Source: Arcobacter siniprincipis
GTDB lineage: Bacteria > Campylobacterota > Campylobacteria > Campylobacterales > Arcobacteraceae
Length of the DNA: 64,000 nucleotides
Direction: 5' to 3'
NCBI RefSeq assembly: GCF_048571125.1
Contig: NZ_CP182343.1
Location: 2,046,001-2,110,000, forward strand
Below are positions 27,543 to 35,427 of the stretch, one piece after another (position 1 is the stretch's first letter; each line of letters opens with the position of its first letter). The position numbers and the translations under genes are program-made. The notes below the pieces were generated by a model. It was not told the origin of the DNA, did not search any database, and saw only the letters and a list, made by a program, of their open reading frames with translations.

Positions 27543-28127
27543 TTAATTAAATACCCCTGAAATTACAACAGCACATATTATTAAAAATATTGCCATTATG
27601 TTATTTACTAACTTATTATACTTATCCAAAAAAGATTTTAATACTTTTCCAAATAAAATCCATGATAAAAAAGCAACACAAGCAATAATTGTAATCAATA
27701 CCACAAAAAGTGCCAAATGCCAAAAAGAGGTATAATAAGGCAAAATAAAACTTGGGAAAACAGTCAATGCAAACAATACTGGTTTTGGATTAACAAATTG
27801 CATAAAAAAACCTGTTTTAAAAGATGAAAATTGATTTTCTTTTTTGGAAGCATTATTTATCTTTAAAATTTGATATGCTAAATATAACATATACATAGCT
27901 CCAACAACTTGTAAAATAACTATAATATTTGGCAAATAATTTATCAATAAAGAATTAAAGATAACAGATATACTTAATAATACAAAAAATGCAAATGATG
28001 CACCAATAGAAAATTCAAAAGCTCTTTTAACTCCATAATTATGTACAGTTGTAAGAATCATAATATTTGTAGGACCTGGTGTTATTATCATTAAACTACA
28101 ATATAGTAGAAAAAATACAAAATTCAT
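27543..28127 (-). CDS. LysE family exporter
   Basis: A 194-residue, six-helix exporter: LMIITPGPTNIMILTTVHNYGVKRAFEFSIG and GFFMQFVNPKPVLFALTVFPSF are the family signatures. It is followed after 10 bases by the AraC regulator, indicating a two-gene unit. The substrate is probably an amino acid or a related toxic metabolite. Confidence 0.88.
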   Translation of the reverse strand: MNFVFFLLYCSLMIITPGPTNIMILTTVHNYGVKRAFEFSIGASFAFFVLLSISVIFNSLLINYLPNIIVILQVVGAMYMLYLAYQILKINNASKKENQFSSFKTGFFMQFVNPKPVLFALTVFPSFILPYYTSFWHLALFVVLITIIACVAFLSWILFGKVLKSFLDKYNKLVNNIMAIFLIICAVVISGVFN

Positions 28128-28278
28128 AATTTACCCTTCTTTTTGGTAAATTATACTTTTTAAAATTTATTAAGCATAGTACATTATTGCGGTTACTTTT
28201 AAATTAATATAAAATTTATCCTCAATAGTTACATTTAGCCAAAAAACAGGCTTACCTAACCGAAAAGTTGAATTTATA

Positions 28279-28521
28279 TTAAACTTTTTTGACTATTTTT
28301 ACAATATATAGTAATACCACAGCACCTATTGTAGACATTACAATAGAACCTATAAATCCACCTGCACTTAGTCCAACAAAAGCAAATACAAAACCACCAA
28401 CAACAGCACCAACAATACCAATAACAATATTACCTATAAGTCCAAAGCCACCGCCATTCATTATTTTGCCTGCTAACCAACCTGCAATTGCACCTATTAA
28501 TAAAAATACTATTATATTCAT
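28279..28521 (-). CDS. GlsB/YeaQ/YmgE family membrane protein
   Basis: An 80-residue glycine-rich membrane protein with three helices: IGAIAGWLAGKIMNGGGFGL, NIVIGIVGAVVGGFVFAFVG and GGFIGSIVMSTIGAVVLLYI. This 'transglycosylase-associated' family is often stress-induced; the molecular role is unknown. It has its own AAAGGAATTAAAAG site. Confidence 0.85.
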   Translation of the reverse strand: MNIIVFLLIGAIAGWLAGKIMNGGGFGLIGNIVIGIVGAVVGGFVFAFVGLSAGGFIGSIVMSTIGAVVLLYIVKIVKKV

Positions 28522-28614
28522 CTTTTAATTCCTTTTTATTTCATAACTTATTTAATATTAACTGAATTATATTTAAATTTAGAAAATAAAAAACTATTTA
28601 TTTTAATTAAAGAG

Positions 28615-28642
28615 AAAAGTAAAATTAAAAAATTTTACTTTT
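28615..28642. terminator. Palindromic terminator after the ferritin-like gene
   Basis: Twelve-base perfect stem AAAAGTAAAATT/AATTTTACTTTT with a four-base loop, 20 bases beyond the stop of the EncFtn-type gene. It is AT-rich with U-rich arms on both strands. Confidence 0.5.
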
Positions 28643-28662
28643 GTATCCCTTATATTTTTTTA

Positions 28663-28947
28663 TTAATGTGCAATCTTTTTTTCTGTAAAAAGGTAATCTT
28701 TTAACTCTTTATCAAAAGTTGCATCTTTTCGACGAATCCATTCTAAAACCATAGCGGCATGCTCTTTTTCTTCATCTCTATTATGAGCTAAAATAGCTTT
28801 TAGTTCTTCATCTTTACATGCATCTACTCTTTGATTATACCAATCAACAGCTTCTAATTCTTCCATCAAAGAAACTATTGCTCTGTGCATATCTCGTGTT
28901 TCAACACTTAATTCTTCGATTGGTTCATGATAACCTTCGCTTGCCAT
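28663..28947 (-). CDS. EncFtn-type ferritin-like protein (no shell gene nearby)
   Basis: A 94-residue protein nearly superposable on encapsulated ferritin (EncFtn) of Rhodospirillum rubrum: HEPIEELSVET..., HRAIVSLMEELEAVDWYNQR and AILAHNRDEEKEHAAMVLEW. The ferroxidase-site residues known in EncFtn (E32, E62, H65) correspond to E30, E60 and H63 here, and W36/Y37 are kept. The protein ends at YLFTEKKIAH. The C-terminal extension that targets EncFtn into an encapsulin nanocompartment is missing, and no encapsulin gene is in the window. It probably oxidises ferrous iron as a ring-shaped oligomer. It sits just downstream of thioredoxin and peroxiredoxin genes. Confidence 0.88.
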   Translation of the reverse strand: MASEGYHEPIEELSVETRDMHRAIVSLMEELEAVDWYNQRVDACKDEELKAILAHNRDEEKEHAAMVLEWIRRKDATFDKELKDYLFTEKKIAH

Positions 28948-29054
28948 TTTTATCTCCTTTTTTTAATATACTTTTTATTATATTTTTTTAAACTGTAAGA
29001 GAACTTATATTTTTGAACTTATTAATTCATTATTTTTTGTATATAAAGAATAGA

Positions 29055-29119
29055 TATAATAGTTGGATTTCGCAAGTTATGGTAGTAGTAAAGAAGCAAG
29101 GGAAGACCTTGCTTTTTTA
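29055..29119 (+). ncRNA. Candidate small RNA (about 55 nt)
   Basis: On the plus strand, between two minus-strand genes, a perfect TATAAT (29055-29060) is followed by about 30 unstructured bases. An intrinsic terminator comes next: stem AAGCAAGG/CCTTGCTT (29094-29114) with loop GAAGA and the tract TTTT. Promoter and terminator are correctly spaced for a transcript from about 29067 to 29119. There is no ORF. The same hairpin could also end trxA transcription from the other side, which is the simpler alternative. Confidence 0.45.
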
Positions 29120-29123
29120 TATA

Positions 29124-29441
29124 TTATAAATATTTATTTATTTTTTCTTCAAGAGCACCTTTTGTAGTTGTTCCAATTAATTGGTCAACTATTTCACCAT
29201 CTTTAAAGAAAAGAATAGTAGGTATTGATCTTACTTGATATTTTACTGTTAAATCTTGCTCAACTTCTGTATTTACCTTACATATTTTTGCTTTACCTTC
29301 AAACTCTTCAGCCAACTGTTCAATAACAGGAGCAATCATTCTACAAGGTCCGCACCATGGTGCCCAAAAGTCAACTAATGACACACCCTCTTTTACTGTA
29401 TCTTCTATATTACTTTGATCTAATTCTAAATATTTTGCCAT
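29124..29441 (-). CDS. trxA: Thioredoxin
   Basis: A 105-residue thioredoxin with the WCGPC active site (C30, C33), the cis-proline motif SIPTILFF and GALEEKINKYL at the end. Cytoplasmic disulfide reductant. It follows the peroxiredoxin gene by nine bases on the same strand, so the reductase-type partner and its peroxidase are likely one operon. Confidence 0.95.
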   Translation of the reverse strand: MAKYLELDQSNIEDTVKEGVSLVDFWAPWCGPCRMIAPVIEQLAEEFEGKAKICKVNTEVEQDLTVKYQVRSIPTILFFKDGEIVDQLIGTTTKGALEEKINKYL

Positions 29442-29450
29442 TTTTATCTC

Positions 29451-30047
29451 CTATAATTTACTTTCATTTTTTCCTAAGTACTCAGCAACACCCTCTTTGT
29501 TTGCTTTCATACCTTCATCACCTTTGTTCCATCCTGCTGGACAAACTTCACCATTTTCATTTGTAAATATCATTGTATCTACCATTCTAATCATTTCATC
29601 AATGTTTCTTCCTAATGGTAAGTCATTGATTACTGCATGTCTTACTGTTCCATCTTTATCAATTAAGAATGATCCTCTAAGTGCTACAGATTCATTAAAT
29701 AATACATCATAGTCTTTTGCAATTTGTTTTGTAATATCTGCAACCATTGGGAATTTAACTCTTCCAATTCCACCCTCTTCTACTTTTGTCTCTCTCCAAG
29801 CAAAGTGAGCAAACTCTGAATCAATTGAACAACCTATAACTTGTACACCTCTCTCTTTAAAATCATCTACTCTTTTTGAAAAAGCAATAATCTCTGATGG
29901 ACAAACAAATGTAAAATCTAAAGGCCAGAAAAATAATACTGCACCTTTTTCACCAATATTTTCATATAAATTAAAATCTTCTACAATTTGACCATCTGCT
30001 GTTACAGCTGTTGCTGTGAAGTCTGGAGCTTTTTTTGTTACTATCAT
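29451..30047 (-). CDS. 2-Cys peroxiredoxin (AhpC/Tsa type)
   Basis: A 198-residue peroxidase that reduces H2O2 and organic peroxides. The peroxidatic cysteine is C49 in DFTFVCPSE, the resolving cysteine is C169 in EVCPAGW, and the catalytic arginine is in VALRGSF. This is the typical 2-Cys Prx1/AhpC form of Campylobacterota. It is cotranscribed with trxA downstream, its likely reductant. An AAAGGAAATAAA site precedes the ATG. Confidence 0.93.
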   Translation of the reverse strand: MIVTKKAPDFTATAVTADGQIVEDFNLYENIGEKGAVLFFWPLDFTFVCPSEIIAFSKRVDDFKERGVQVIGCSIDSEFAHFAWRETKVEEGGIGRVKFPMVADITKQIAKDYDVLFNESVALRGSFLIDKDGTVRHAVINDLPLGRNIDEMIRMVDTMIFTNENGEVCPAGWNKGDEGMKANKEGVAEYLGKNESKL

Positions 30048-30161
30048 TTTATTTCCTTTTTTTCTTGTTTAATTTTTTGATAGTGGAAGTATATATAAAA
30101 AGTTTTAAAGTAAAATTAATAAATTTTATTAAAGGAAAAAAATTATCCTTTAATAAAAAAG

Positions 30162-30728
30162 CTATCTTAGTTTTATTGGAAGAAGAGTTAAAAAACTCAA
30201 AGCCTCAGGAAGAGAAAATGTAGCATTTTTTATATCATTTTGTTTTGGGTCAATTAAATAGTTTTTTGAAGTTTCAAAATTGGCTTTTTGTAGATTGTTT
30301 TTTACAAATACAGATTGTTCTAAATCACAAGTTTTAAAAAGTGCCTTTTCAAGGTTGCACTCTTCAAACCCAGTATCTTTAATAAGTGAATTTACAAATT
30401 TAATTTGTCTCAAATCCAAAAGATGAAAAGAGTTTTGTGAAATATTGCAAGAATCAAATTCTACATTAAAAGGTTCTTCACAAGAGCTCCAAGATATTCC
30501 AAGAAGTTTTGAGTTCTCGAAAGTAACATCATTAAATACACAATTTTTCAAAACACTCAAAGACAAATCACAAGATATAAAAGTGCACTCAGTAAACTTA
30601 CAGCCTTGAATAAGACTTTTAGAAAAATCACATTTTATAAAGGTGCAGTTATCAAAATAGATAGAATCAAAGTGTTTATCATCATACTCAATAAACTCTT
30701 CTTCCCAATAATCATTTGTTTTAAACAT
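30162..30728 (-). CDS. Pentapeptide repeat protein (Qnr-like shape)
   Basis: 188 residues made almost entirely of A(D/N)LxF-type five-residue coils (FDNCTFIKCDFSKSLIQGC, CNLEKALFKTCDLEQSVF). These form a right-handed quadrilateral beta helix. A short interruption (WSSCEEPFNVEF) and the C-terminal FSLPEALSFLTLLPIKL cap resemble Qnr-type gyrase-protecting proteins. It is shorter than typical Qnr (about 218 residues). Whether it protects DNA gyrase is unproven; many such proteins do not. Confidence 0.8.
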   Translation of the reverse strand: MFKTNDYWEEEFIEYDDKHFDSIYFDNCTFIKCDFSKSLIQGCKFTECTFISCDLSLSVLKNCVFNDVTFENSKLLGISWSSCEEPFNVEFDSCNISQNSFHLLDLRQIKFVNSLIKDTGFEECNLEKALFKTCDLEQSVFVKNNLQKANFETSKNYLIDPKQNDIKNATFSLPEALSFLTLLPIKLR

Positions 30729-30840
30729 ATATAATATTCTTTTTAATTTGATTTTATAGTATTTGCTAATAAAAATAACTGAAAACTCCTAAAATAACAC
30801 ATCTTTTCTTCTTTACCCTAGCTTTTTAAAATAATTCAGG

Positions 30841-30996
30841 TATACTGAATTTAATTGAAAGATGATTTCGAATTTCATCTATGGCATGCTTTATATTGAT
30901 AACCTTTCGTTGACAGTAAAATCACTCCACAAGATAGCTTCATAATTAGATTTTATATAGCACAAGTAAAATTGTGTATCAACAAAAGGAATTACA
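30841..30996 (+). promoter_or_regulatory. Promoter and long 5' leader of the cold shock gene
   Basis: A TATACT -10 box (30841-30846) is followed by roughly 145 untranslated bases before the csp ATG. They include a small hairpin (AGATG...CATCT, about 30863-30881). Long structured leaders are the rule for cspA-type mRNAs, where they act as cold-sensing or stability elements. Function here is inferred from position only. Confidence 0.4.
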
Positions 30997-31215
30997 ATGG
31001 CAGAATTAGTAAATGGATCAGTTAAATGGTTTAACAGCGAAAAAGGTTTTGGATTTATCGAACAAGAAAATGGTGGGAAAGATGTATTCGTACATTATAG
31101 AAACATCAACAGTACTGGATATGGTAGAGTTTCATTAGAAGATGGTCAAAAAGTTACTTTCGAGGTTGCTCAAGGTGATAAAGGTCTTCAAGCAGAAAAC
31201 GTTACTGCTCAATAA
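30997..31215 (+). CDS. Cold shock protein (CspA family)
   Basis: A 72-residue single cold shock domain. RNP1 is KGFGFIEQ and RNP2 is KDVFVHYRNI, with NGSVKWFNSEKG at the start. Binds single-stranded RNA/DNA as an RNA chaperone. AAAGGAATTACA precedes the ATG, and a perfect hairpin terminator follows the double stop. Confidence 0.95.
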   Translation: MAELVNGSVKWFNSEKGFGFIEQENGGKDVFVHYRNINSTGYGRVSLEDGQKVTFEVAQGDKGLQAENVTAQ

Positions 31216-31225
31216 TAATGTTATT

Positions 31226-31250
31226 TTATAAGCGGTCTTTCCGCTTATAA
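31226..31250 (+). terminator. Terminator of the cold shock gene
   Basis: Perfect ten-base stem TTATAAGCGG/CCGCTTATAA with loop TCTTT, 10 bases after the stop codon. The downstream tract (CTCTTCTAATA) is only moderately U-rich. Confidence 0.7.
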
Positions 31251-31287
31251 CTCTTCTAATATACTTTAAAATATCAATCTATCTATT

Positions 31288-32373
31288 TTACTTCTCAGAT
31301 TTTTGTGCTAAAACCCATAATTCAACTTTTTCATTCTCTCTTGAATCAGTTCGTTGTGTTTTTTTCGATGAAGCTCTTACATCTCTTCGTAAGTGTAACT
31401 CTTTTCTAAAACGATTATTATTTCGTAACTCTTCTATTATAGGATGAGTACTTTCTGTATCAACCACTTGAGCTAAATTTGAAAATATTAAAACTATTTT
31501 TCCTTCAGCCTTAAGATGCTTTTGTGCCTGTTCAAAAAATCTAGGAAATAACTCCTCTTCAAAATATATAGCTTTGTCAAGCCCTTCTTCTAGTTTATGT
31601 TTTGCAAGTAACCAAGGAGGATTAAACACAATCAAATCAGCCATAACATCACAATTATCAAATAAATCACCATGATTAAGTGTTATTTTATCTTCATAAC
31701 CCAATCTTTTACTCTCTTGCTCTACTCCAATAATTGCATTTTTATTTGTATCTGTTGCAAAAATATTTTCAAAACCATTTTGAATCAATTGAAATGATAA
31801 AACACCACTTCCAATTCCGATTTCGATTACTTTTTCTTTTGAACCTTCATATTTTTTTAGCCACTTATCAAATAACTTTAAATGATCAAATCGTGTTGGG
31901 AAATATGTTCCATAAAAAGGATGAAGATTTATATCTAAAGTTTTAACTTCAATTCCTTTTTGATACCACTGCCATGAACTATTCATTCCTTGAACTTCAG
32001 GAAAAGAGATATAAAATTCTGAAACCTCTGGATATAATAATTCTAACCAACCAATATGGGGAGCTTTTTTTACAAGAAGTTTATTATCTTTTACTTTTAA
32101 TAACAATCTATGTGAGGCTTCTCTAAATGCACTTCGATAGTCTCTTTGTCCTTGAAAGCTTTTATCTTTATATTTTTTTAAAAGATTTTTTTTTAGTTCA
32201 GATAAAACTTCTAATCCATTGCTGTAATACTCTTCTACAAGAACATACTTTCCTGTAAGCATCTCTTCAACAGTCGCCTTTGTATCCATCTTACGATAGA
32301 AATGTATAGCTTCAATTTCTGAAGTTATAATACTTGGTCTATCGGGTTTGATAGATGATAAATCGTTATTCAT
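31288..32373 (-). CDS. Class I SAM methyltransferase with NPPW motif
   Basis: 361 residues. The SAM site is VIEIGIGSGVLSFQLIQNGF, with the acidic loop IFATDTNKNAI. The catalytic motif IVFNPPWLLAKH (N-P-P-W) is that of methyltransferases that modify the amide or ring nitrogen of Gln or adenine (HemK/RsmC/'MTS' group). An N-terminal domain of about 150 residues has no clear match. The substrate may be rRNA, DNA or protein; no context resolves it. Confidence 0.8.
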   Translation of the reverse strand: MNNDLSSIKPDRPSIITSEIEAIHFYRKMDTKATVEEMLTGKYVLVEEYYSNGLEVLSELKKNLLKKYKDKSFQGQRDYRSAFREASHRLLLKVKDNKLLVKKAPHIGWLELLYPEVSEFYISFPEVQGMNSSWQWYQKGIEVKTLDINLHPFYGTYFPTRFDHLKLFDKWLKKYEGSKEKVIEIGIGSGVLSFQLIQNGFENIFATDTNKNAIIGVEQESKRLGYEDKITLNHGDLFDNCDVMADLIVFNPPWLLAKHKLEEGLDKAIYFEEELFPRFFEQAQKHLKAEGKIVLIFSNLAQVVDTESTHPIIEELRNNNRFRKELHLRRDVRASSKKTQRTDSRENEKVELWVLAQKSEK

Positions 32374-32472
32374 ATGATTATGCCCTTTATATAGTATCGC
32401 AGTTTATTATATAAAGGCTTTGTAATAGTTTGTTTTTTCTATATTGGTGTTTTTTATTGGAAAATATAATTA

Positions 32473-32493
32473 AATAGCTTATAAAAAGCTATT
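32473..32493. terminator. Small hairpin terminator
   Basis: Perfect eight-base stem AATAGCTT/AAGCTATT with loop ATAAA, 10 bases after the stop of the minus-strand small gene at 32504, followed there by an A/T-rich run ending in ATATTTTCC. Confidence 0.45.
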
Positions 32494-32503
32494 ATTTTTA
32501 AAT

Positions 32504-32641
32504 TTATTCTTCATTAGTAGGAGGAGTTTCTTCTACTGTTTCATTATTAGATGCTTGTTTTTTCTTCTGTTTTTCTTCTTTTTTCTTCTTTTTTTCTATC
32601 TCACGCGCTCGTTTTTCGTAATTGTAGTTTATTTTAGCCAT
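32504..32641 (-). CDS. Lysine-rich small protein (45 residues)
   Basis: A short ORF (MAKINYNYEKRAREI, then a long Lys/Glu/Gln stretch and ETPPTNEE) with an AAGGATGATAA ribosome binding site and its own hairpin terminator. Proteins beginning MAKINYNYEKR followed by a lysine-rich helix recur in proteobacteria as I recall, but their function is unknown. The very basic middle suggests nucleic acid or ribosome contact. Confidence 0.65.
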   Translation of the reverse strand: MAKINYNYEKRAREIEKKKKKEEKQKKKQASNNETVEETPPTNEE

Positions 32642-32871
32642 TTATCATCCTTATTTTTTTATAAAAGTATTCTTAGTACATAAAAATACTATTTATCGCT
32701 TGTAGGCCTATCTTATCATATTATTTTGTCTATAATATTAAAAAGTGCATAGACATTATTTTTTCTATTAATATCTAAGTACTTTTTAATTAAAGATTAA
32801 CTAAAAAAGTAAAATAAATGTCTTGTTTTAGATTTTTTATTTTTATGTTAGAATAATAATAAGGATTTAAA

Positions 32872-33474
32872 ATGGGAATATTTGAATTAGAAGATAAAGT
32901 AATTTGTGAATGTTCAAAAGCACTTTTATTGGCTTTAGGGCAAAAAGATGAGCATACTCAACTACACTCTGAAAGAGTTGTAGCTATTTCTGAAGAATTA
33001 GGTATTTGTATAGGATTAGATGAAACTCAAATAAAAATTCTACGTATTAGTGCTGCATTTCATGATATAGGTAAAATTGGTATACCTGATAGAATATTGT
33101 TAAAAACTACTCCTTTTGATAATGAAGAATGGAAAGTTATGCAAAGCCATACTCTAAAAAGTGAAGAATTAGTAAAAAGTATGCATTTTGAAAATAGTGA
33201 AATAATAGCCAATGCAGTCAGACATCATCATGAATATTATAATGGGAAAGGATATCCTGATAAACTCAAAGATAAAGAGATATCTATATATTCTCGTATA
33301 CTTTCACTAGCAGATAGTTATGATGCTATGGCATCACCTAGACCTTACCATGACAAACGAAGCCATAATGAAATCATGTCAATTCTAGAAACAGAAAATG
33401 GAACAAAACATGACCCAGAGTTATTTAAAGAGTTTAAGGAACTTATTGAAAAAAGCAAACAAAAAGTAGATTAA
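32872..33474 (+). CDS. Stand-alone HD-GYP domain phosphodiesterase
   Basis: A 200-residue protein made of an HD-GYP domain only. It has HDIGKIGIPD (H64-D65 and following), HHHEYYNGKGYPD (118-130, containing the GYP triad) and LADSYDAMASPRPY. Members with these motifs hydrolyse cyclic di-GMP. There is no sensor or receiver domain in the chain, so activity must be regulated in trans or by expression. An AAGGATTTAAA site precedes the ATG. Confidence 0.88.
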   Translation: MGIFELEDKVICECSKALLLALGQKDEHTQLHSERVVAISEELGICIGLDETQIKILRISAAFHDIGKIGIPDRILLKTTPFDNEEWKVMQSHTLKSEELVKSMHFENSEIIANAVRHHHEYYNGKGYPDKLKDKEISIYSRILSLADSYDAMASPRPYHDKRSHNEIMSILETENGTKHDPELFKEFKELIEKSKQKVD

Positions 33475-33938
33475 TTTCTTAGTGTGGCTATTAATTTATT
33501 TGAATCTTTCAAATAAGAGAATACATCAAAAATCGATTTTACTAAAATATCACTATTCAACAAAGTTTCAGTACATAAGCCCTCATCTTGTAAAACTGCA
33601 ATGCCCAAAATAGACTCTTTTAACATCAATTTATCATTTCGTCCATTTCCCACACTTAATGTTGTAGAAGACCCTAGATTTTTGATAAACTCTAACTTGC
33701 TAACATCTTGAGAAGACTTTGCTATTTTTATAACTTCACAATTTGTATCTCCAAGCTCTTTTTCTACACTTCCATAAGTATCAGCAGTAATTACATAAAA
33801 ATTAAAAGAGTTGGAAAGTTCATTTATGCTTTTTTCAATACCTTCAATTAATTTACCATCAATAGCGATTGTACCATTATAATCAAATACAACATTTAAA
33901 ATCTCTATCTCTTCTCTTGAGGGAATATTTACTTTCAT
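33471..33938 (-). CDS. HAD-superfamily phosphatase-like protein
   Basis: A 155-residue, cap-less HAD domain related to the 'soluble P-type ATPase' phosphatases. Motif I is VFDYNGTIAIDGK (nucleophile D, second acidic residue replaced by N). Motif II is VITADTYG and motif IV VGNGRNDKLMLKESILGIAV. The position-4 Asp of D-x-D being Asn may mean that it is a phosphatase with atypical chemistry. Its start overlaps the EamA gene stop by four bases (ATGA), giving one operon. Confidence 0.75.
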   Translation of the reverse strand: MKVNIPSREEIEILNVVFDYNGTIAIDGKLIEGIEKSINELSNSFNFYVITADTYGSVEKELGDTNCEVIKIAKSSQDVSKLEFIKNLGSSTTLSVGNGRNDKLMLKESILGIAVLQDEGLCTETLLNSDILVKSIFDVFSYLKDSNKLIATLRN

Positions 33939-34810
33939 TTTTTATCCTTTTTACTTACTAAAATACCACCAATTACAATAAGTATAATACCCAAAAAAGT
34001 ATACATATCAGGTAGTAAATCTCCTAACAAATACCCAAAACCAATAGCAAAAGGAATATTTGTATAACTTACAACTCCAATAATACTTGCACGACTAAGA
34101 CTATAAGCGCGAGTAAGAAACCATTGTGAACCAGTTGAAATAATAGCCATCAAAATTAAAAGTGCCCAAATATATAGTTCCAAATGTACTTTAAAGTGAA
34201 CATAAGAAGTGAATAAAAAAAGCCCTATTGGAATAATAATTCCAACTCCCATAAATGAAAGCATAATAACTCTTGCATCATAAATATCTTTGATTTTTTT
34301 GATAGTGGCATATGTAGCTGCTGCAAAAAAACCACCTAAAACTCCCAAAATATGCTCATAAAATATCTCAATACCAAAAGGCTTCATTATAAAAACAATT
34401 CCAATAAACCCAATAATAAGAGCAAAAAAAGTATTAAGATTGATTTTTTCTTTCATCAAATAATAAGCAAGTATTGTCACAAAAAAAGGTGAGGTTTTAT
34501 TTAAAACTACAGCTTCTCCTAAGGGAATAGTAGCAATTGTATAAAAAAACAATAACATAGCTACACTTCCAAATAATCCTCTTAAAAAAAGTAAATGTAA
34601 CTTTGACATATCAATTGATACATGATATTTTTTTATAGTAAATAAGATAATTATAATCCCCATTAAGTTTCTATAAAATACTATTTCAATAGGATCCATA
34701 CTTTCAGATAACATCTTTGCTAATGCTCCATTAACAGCTCCAAGTAATGCACTTAAAAGCATAAATAAAACACCTCTATCTATAAATAAAGATTTTTGTT
34801 CACTTGACAT
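33935..34810 (-). CDS. EamA-type (DMT) transporter
   Basis: 291 residues with ten helices in two EamA repeats: LLGAVNGALAKMLSESMDPIEIVFYRNLMG and TIPLGEAVVLNKTSPFFVTILAYYLMKEKIN in repeat 1; STGSQWFLTRAYSLSRASIIGVVSYTNIPFA in repeat 2. This resembles RhaT/YdcZ-group S-adenosylmethionine-type carriers in outline, but the substrate is unresolved. It is translationally coupled to the HAD gene. Confidence 0.85.
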   Translation of the reverse strand: MSSEQKSLFIDRGVLFMLLSALLGAVNGALAKMLSESMDPIEIVFYRNLMGIIIILFTIKKYHVSIDMSKLHLLFLRGLFGSVAMLLFFYTIATIPLGEAVVLNKTSPFFVTILAYYLMKEKINLNTFFALIIGFIGIVFIMKPFGIEIFYEHILGVLGGFFAAATYATIKKIKDIYDARVIMLSFMGVGIIIPIGLFLFTSYVHFKVHLELYIWALLILMAIISTGSQWFLTRAYSLSRASIIGVVSYTNIPFAIGFGYLLGDLLPDMYTFLGIILIVIGGILVSKKDKK

Positions 34811-34912
34811 TAAATTCCTTTATAAACGCAATTGTATATAAAATATATAAAAAAGATTTTAAAGGTCTCTAAAAAAATAAAATATAGAATTTTGTGAGTT
34901 AAGTAATAATTA

Positions 34913-34943
34913 AAAAGATATAGATATTAACTCTATACCTTTT
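34913..34943 (-). terminator. Terminator of the HiPIP gene
   Basis: Minus-strand stem AAAAGGTATAG/CTATATCTTTT (one internal mismatch) about 15 bases after the HiPIP stop, the right arm running into TTTTTAATTATT. Confidence 0.5.
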
Positions 34944-34957
34944 CTTCTATGTTAAAG

Positions 34958-35239
34958 TTATTTAGGAGGTTCTTTATATAAAGTACACCAACCATTAGCA
35001 TCAATTGAGCCTTTTACAATTTTACAGGTATTTGTTCCAGGTTCAAAATGCATACAATCTTTACATGCTTTTCCATTTTTGGGTGTATCTTGATATTTGA
35101 ATTGTTCTTTAGAGCCTTTTGCATGAAGTGGAGTTGTTGAAAAAGTTATCAAACTAAGAAAAGCTATACTTTTAAAAAACTCTCTTCTTTTTAACAAACT
35201 ACTTATACTTTTGCTGTTTTCTTTAGATTCATGTATCAT
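34958..35239 (-). CDS. High-potential iron-sulfur protein (HiPIP)
   Basis: A 93-residue precursor. A twin-arginine signal (LLKRREFFKSIAFLSLI, R18-R19) directs folded export. The mature part has the HiPIP ligand spacing C59, C62, C72 and C85 (ACKDCMHF, NTCKIV, GWCTLY) and the conserved tyrosine-DTPKNG start. It carries single electrons in the periplasm, for example between the cytochrome bc1 complex and oxidases or reductases. No redox partner is encoded next to it, so it appears monocistronic. Confidence 0.9.
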   Translation of the reverse strand: MIHESKENSKSISSLLKRREFFKSIAFLSLITFSTTPLHAKGSKEQFKYQDTPKNGKACKDCMHFEPGTNTCKIVKGSIDANGWCTLYKEPPK

Positions 35240-35427
35240 TATTCATCCTTTCTTATGATTACATTATTTTTTTGATTCTATTGAACACTTAACTTCTAAT
35301 CTTTTATATAGTCACATAATTATTCTTAAATAAAAATTTTATACCAAATTTAGTTATTAAATAAAAGATAATGAACTATTTTATAAAGATAAAATTGCAT
35401 TCAAATTAGTTAAGAAAAGTAAGTATT

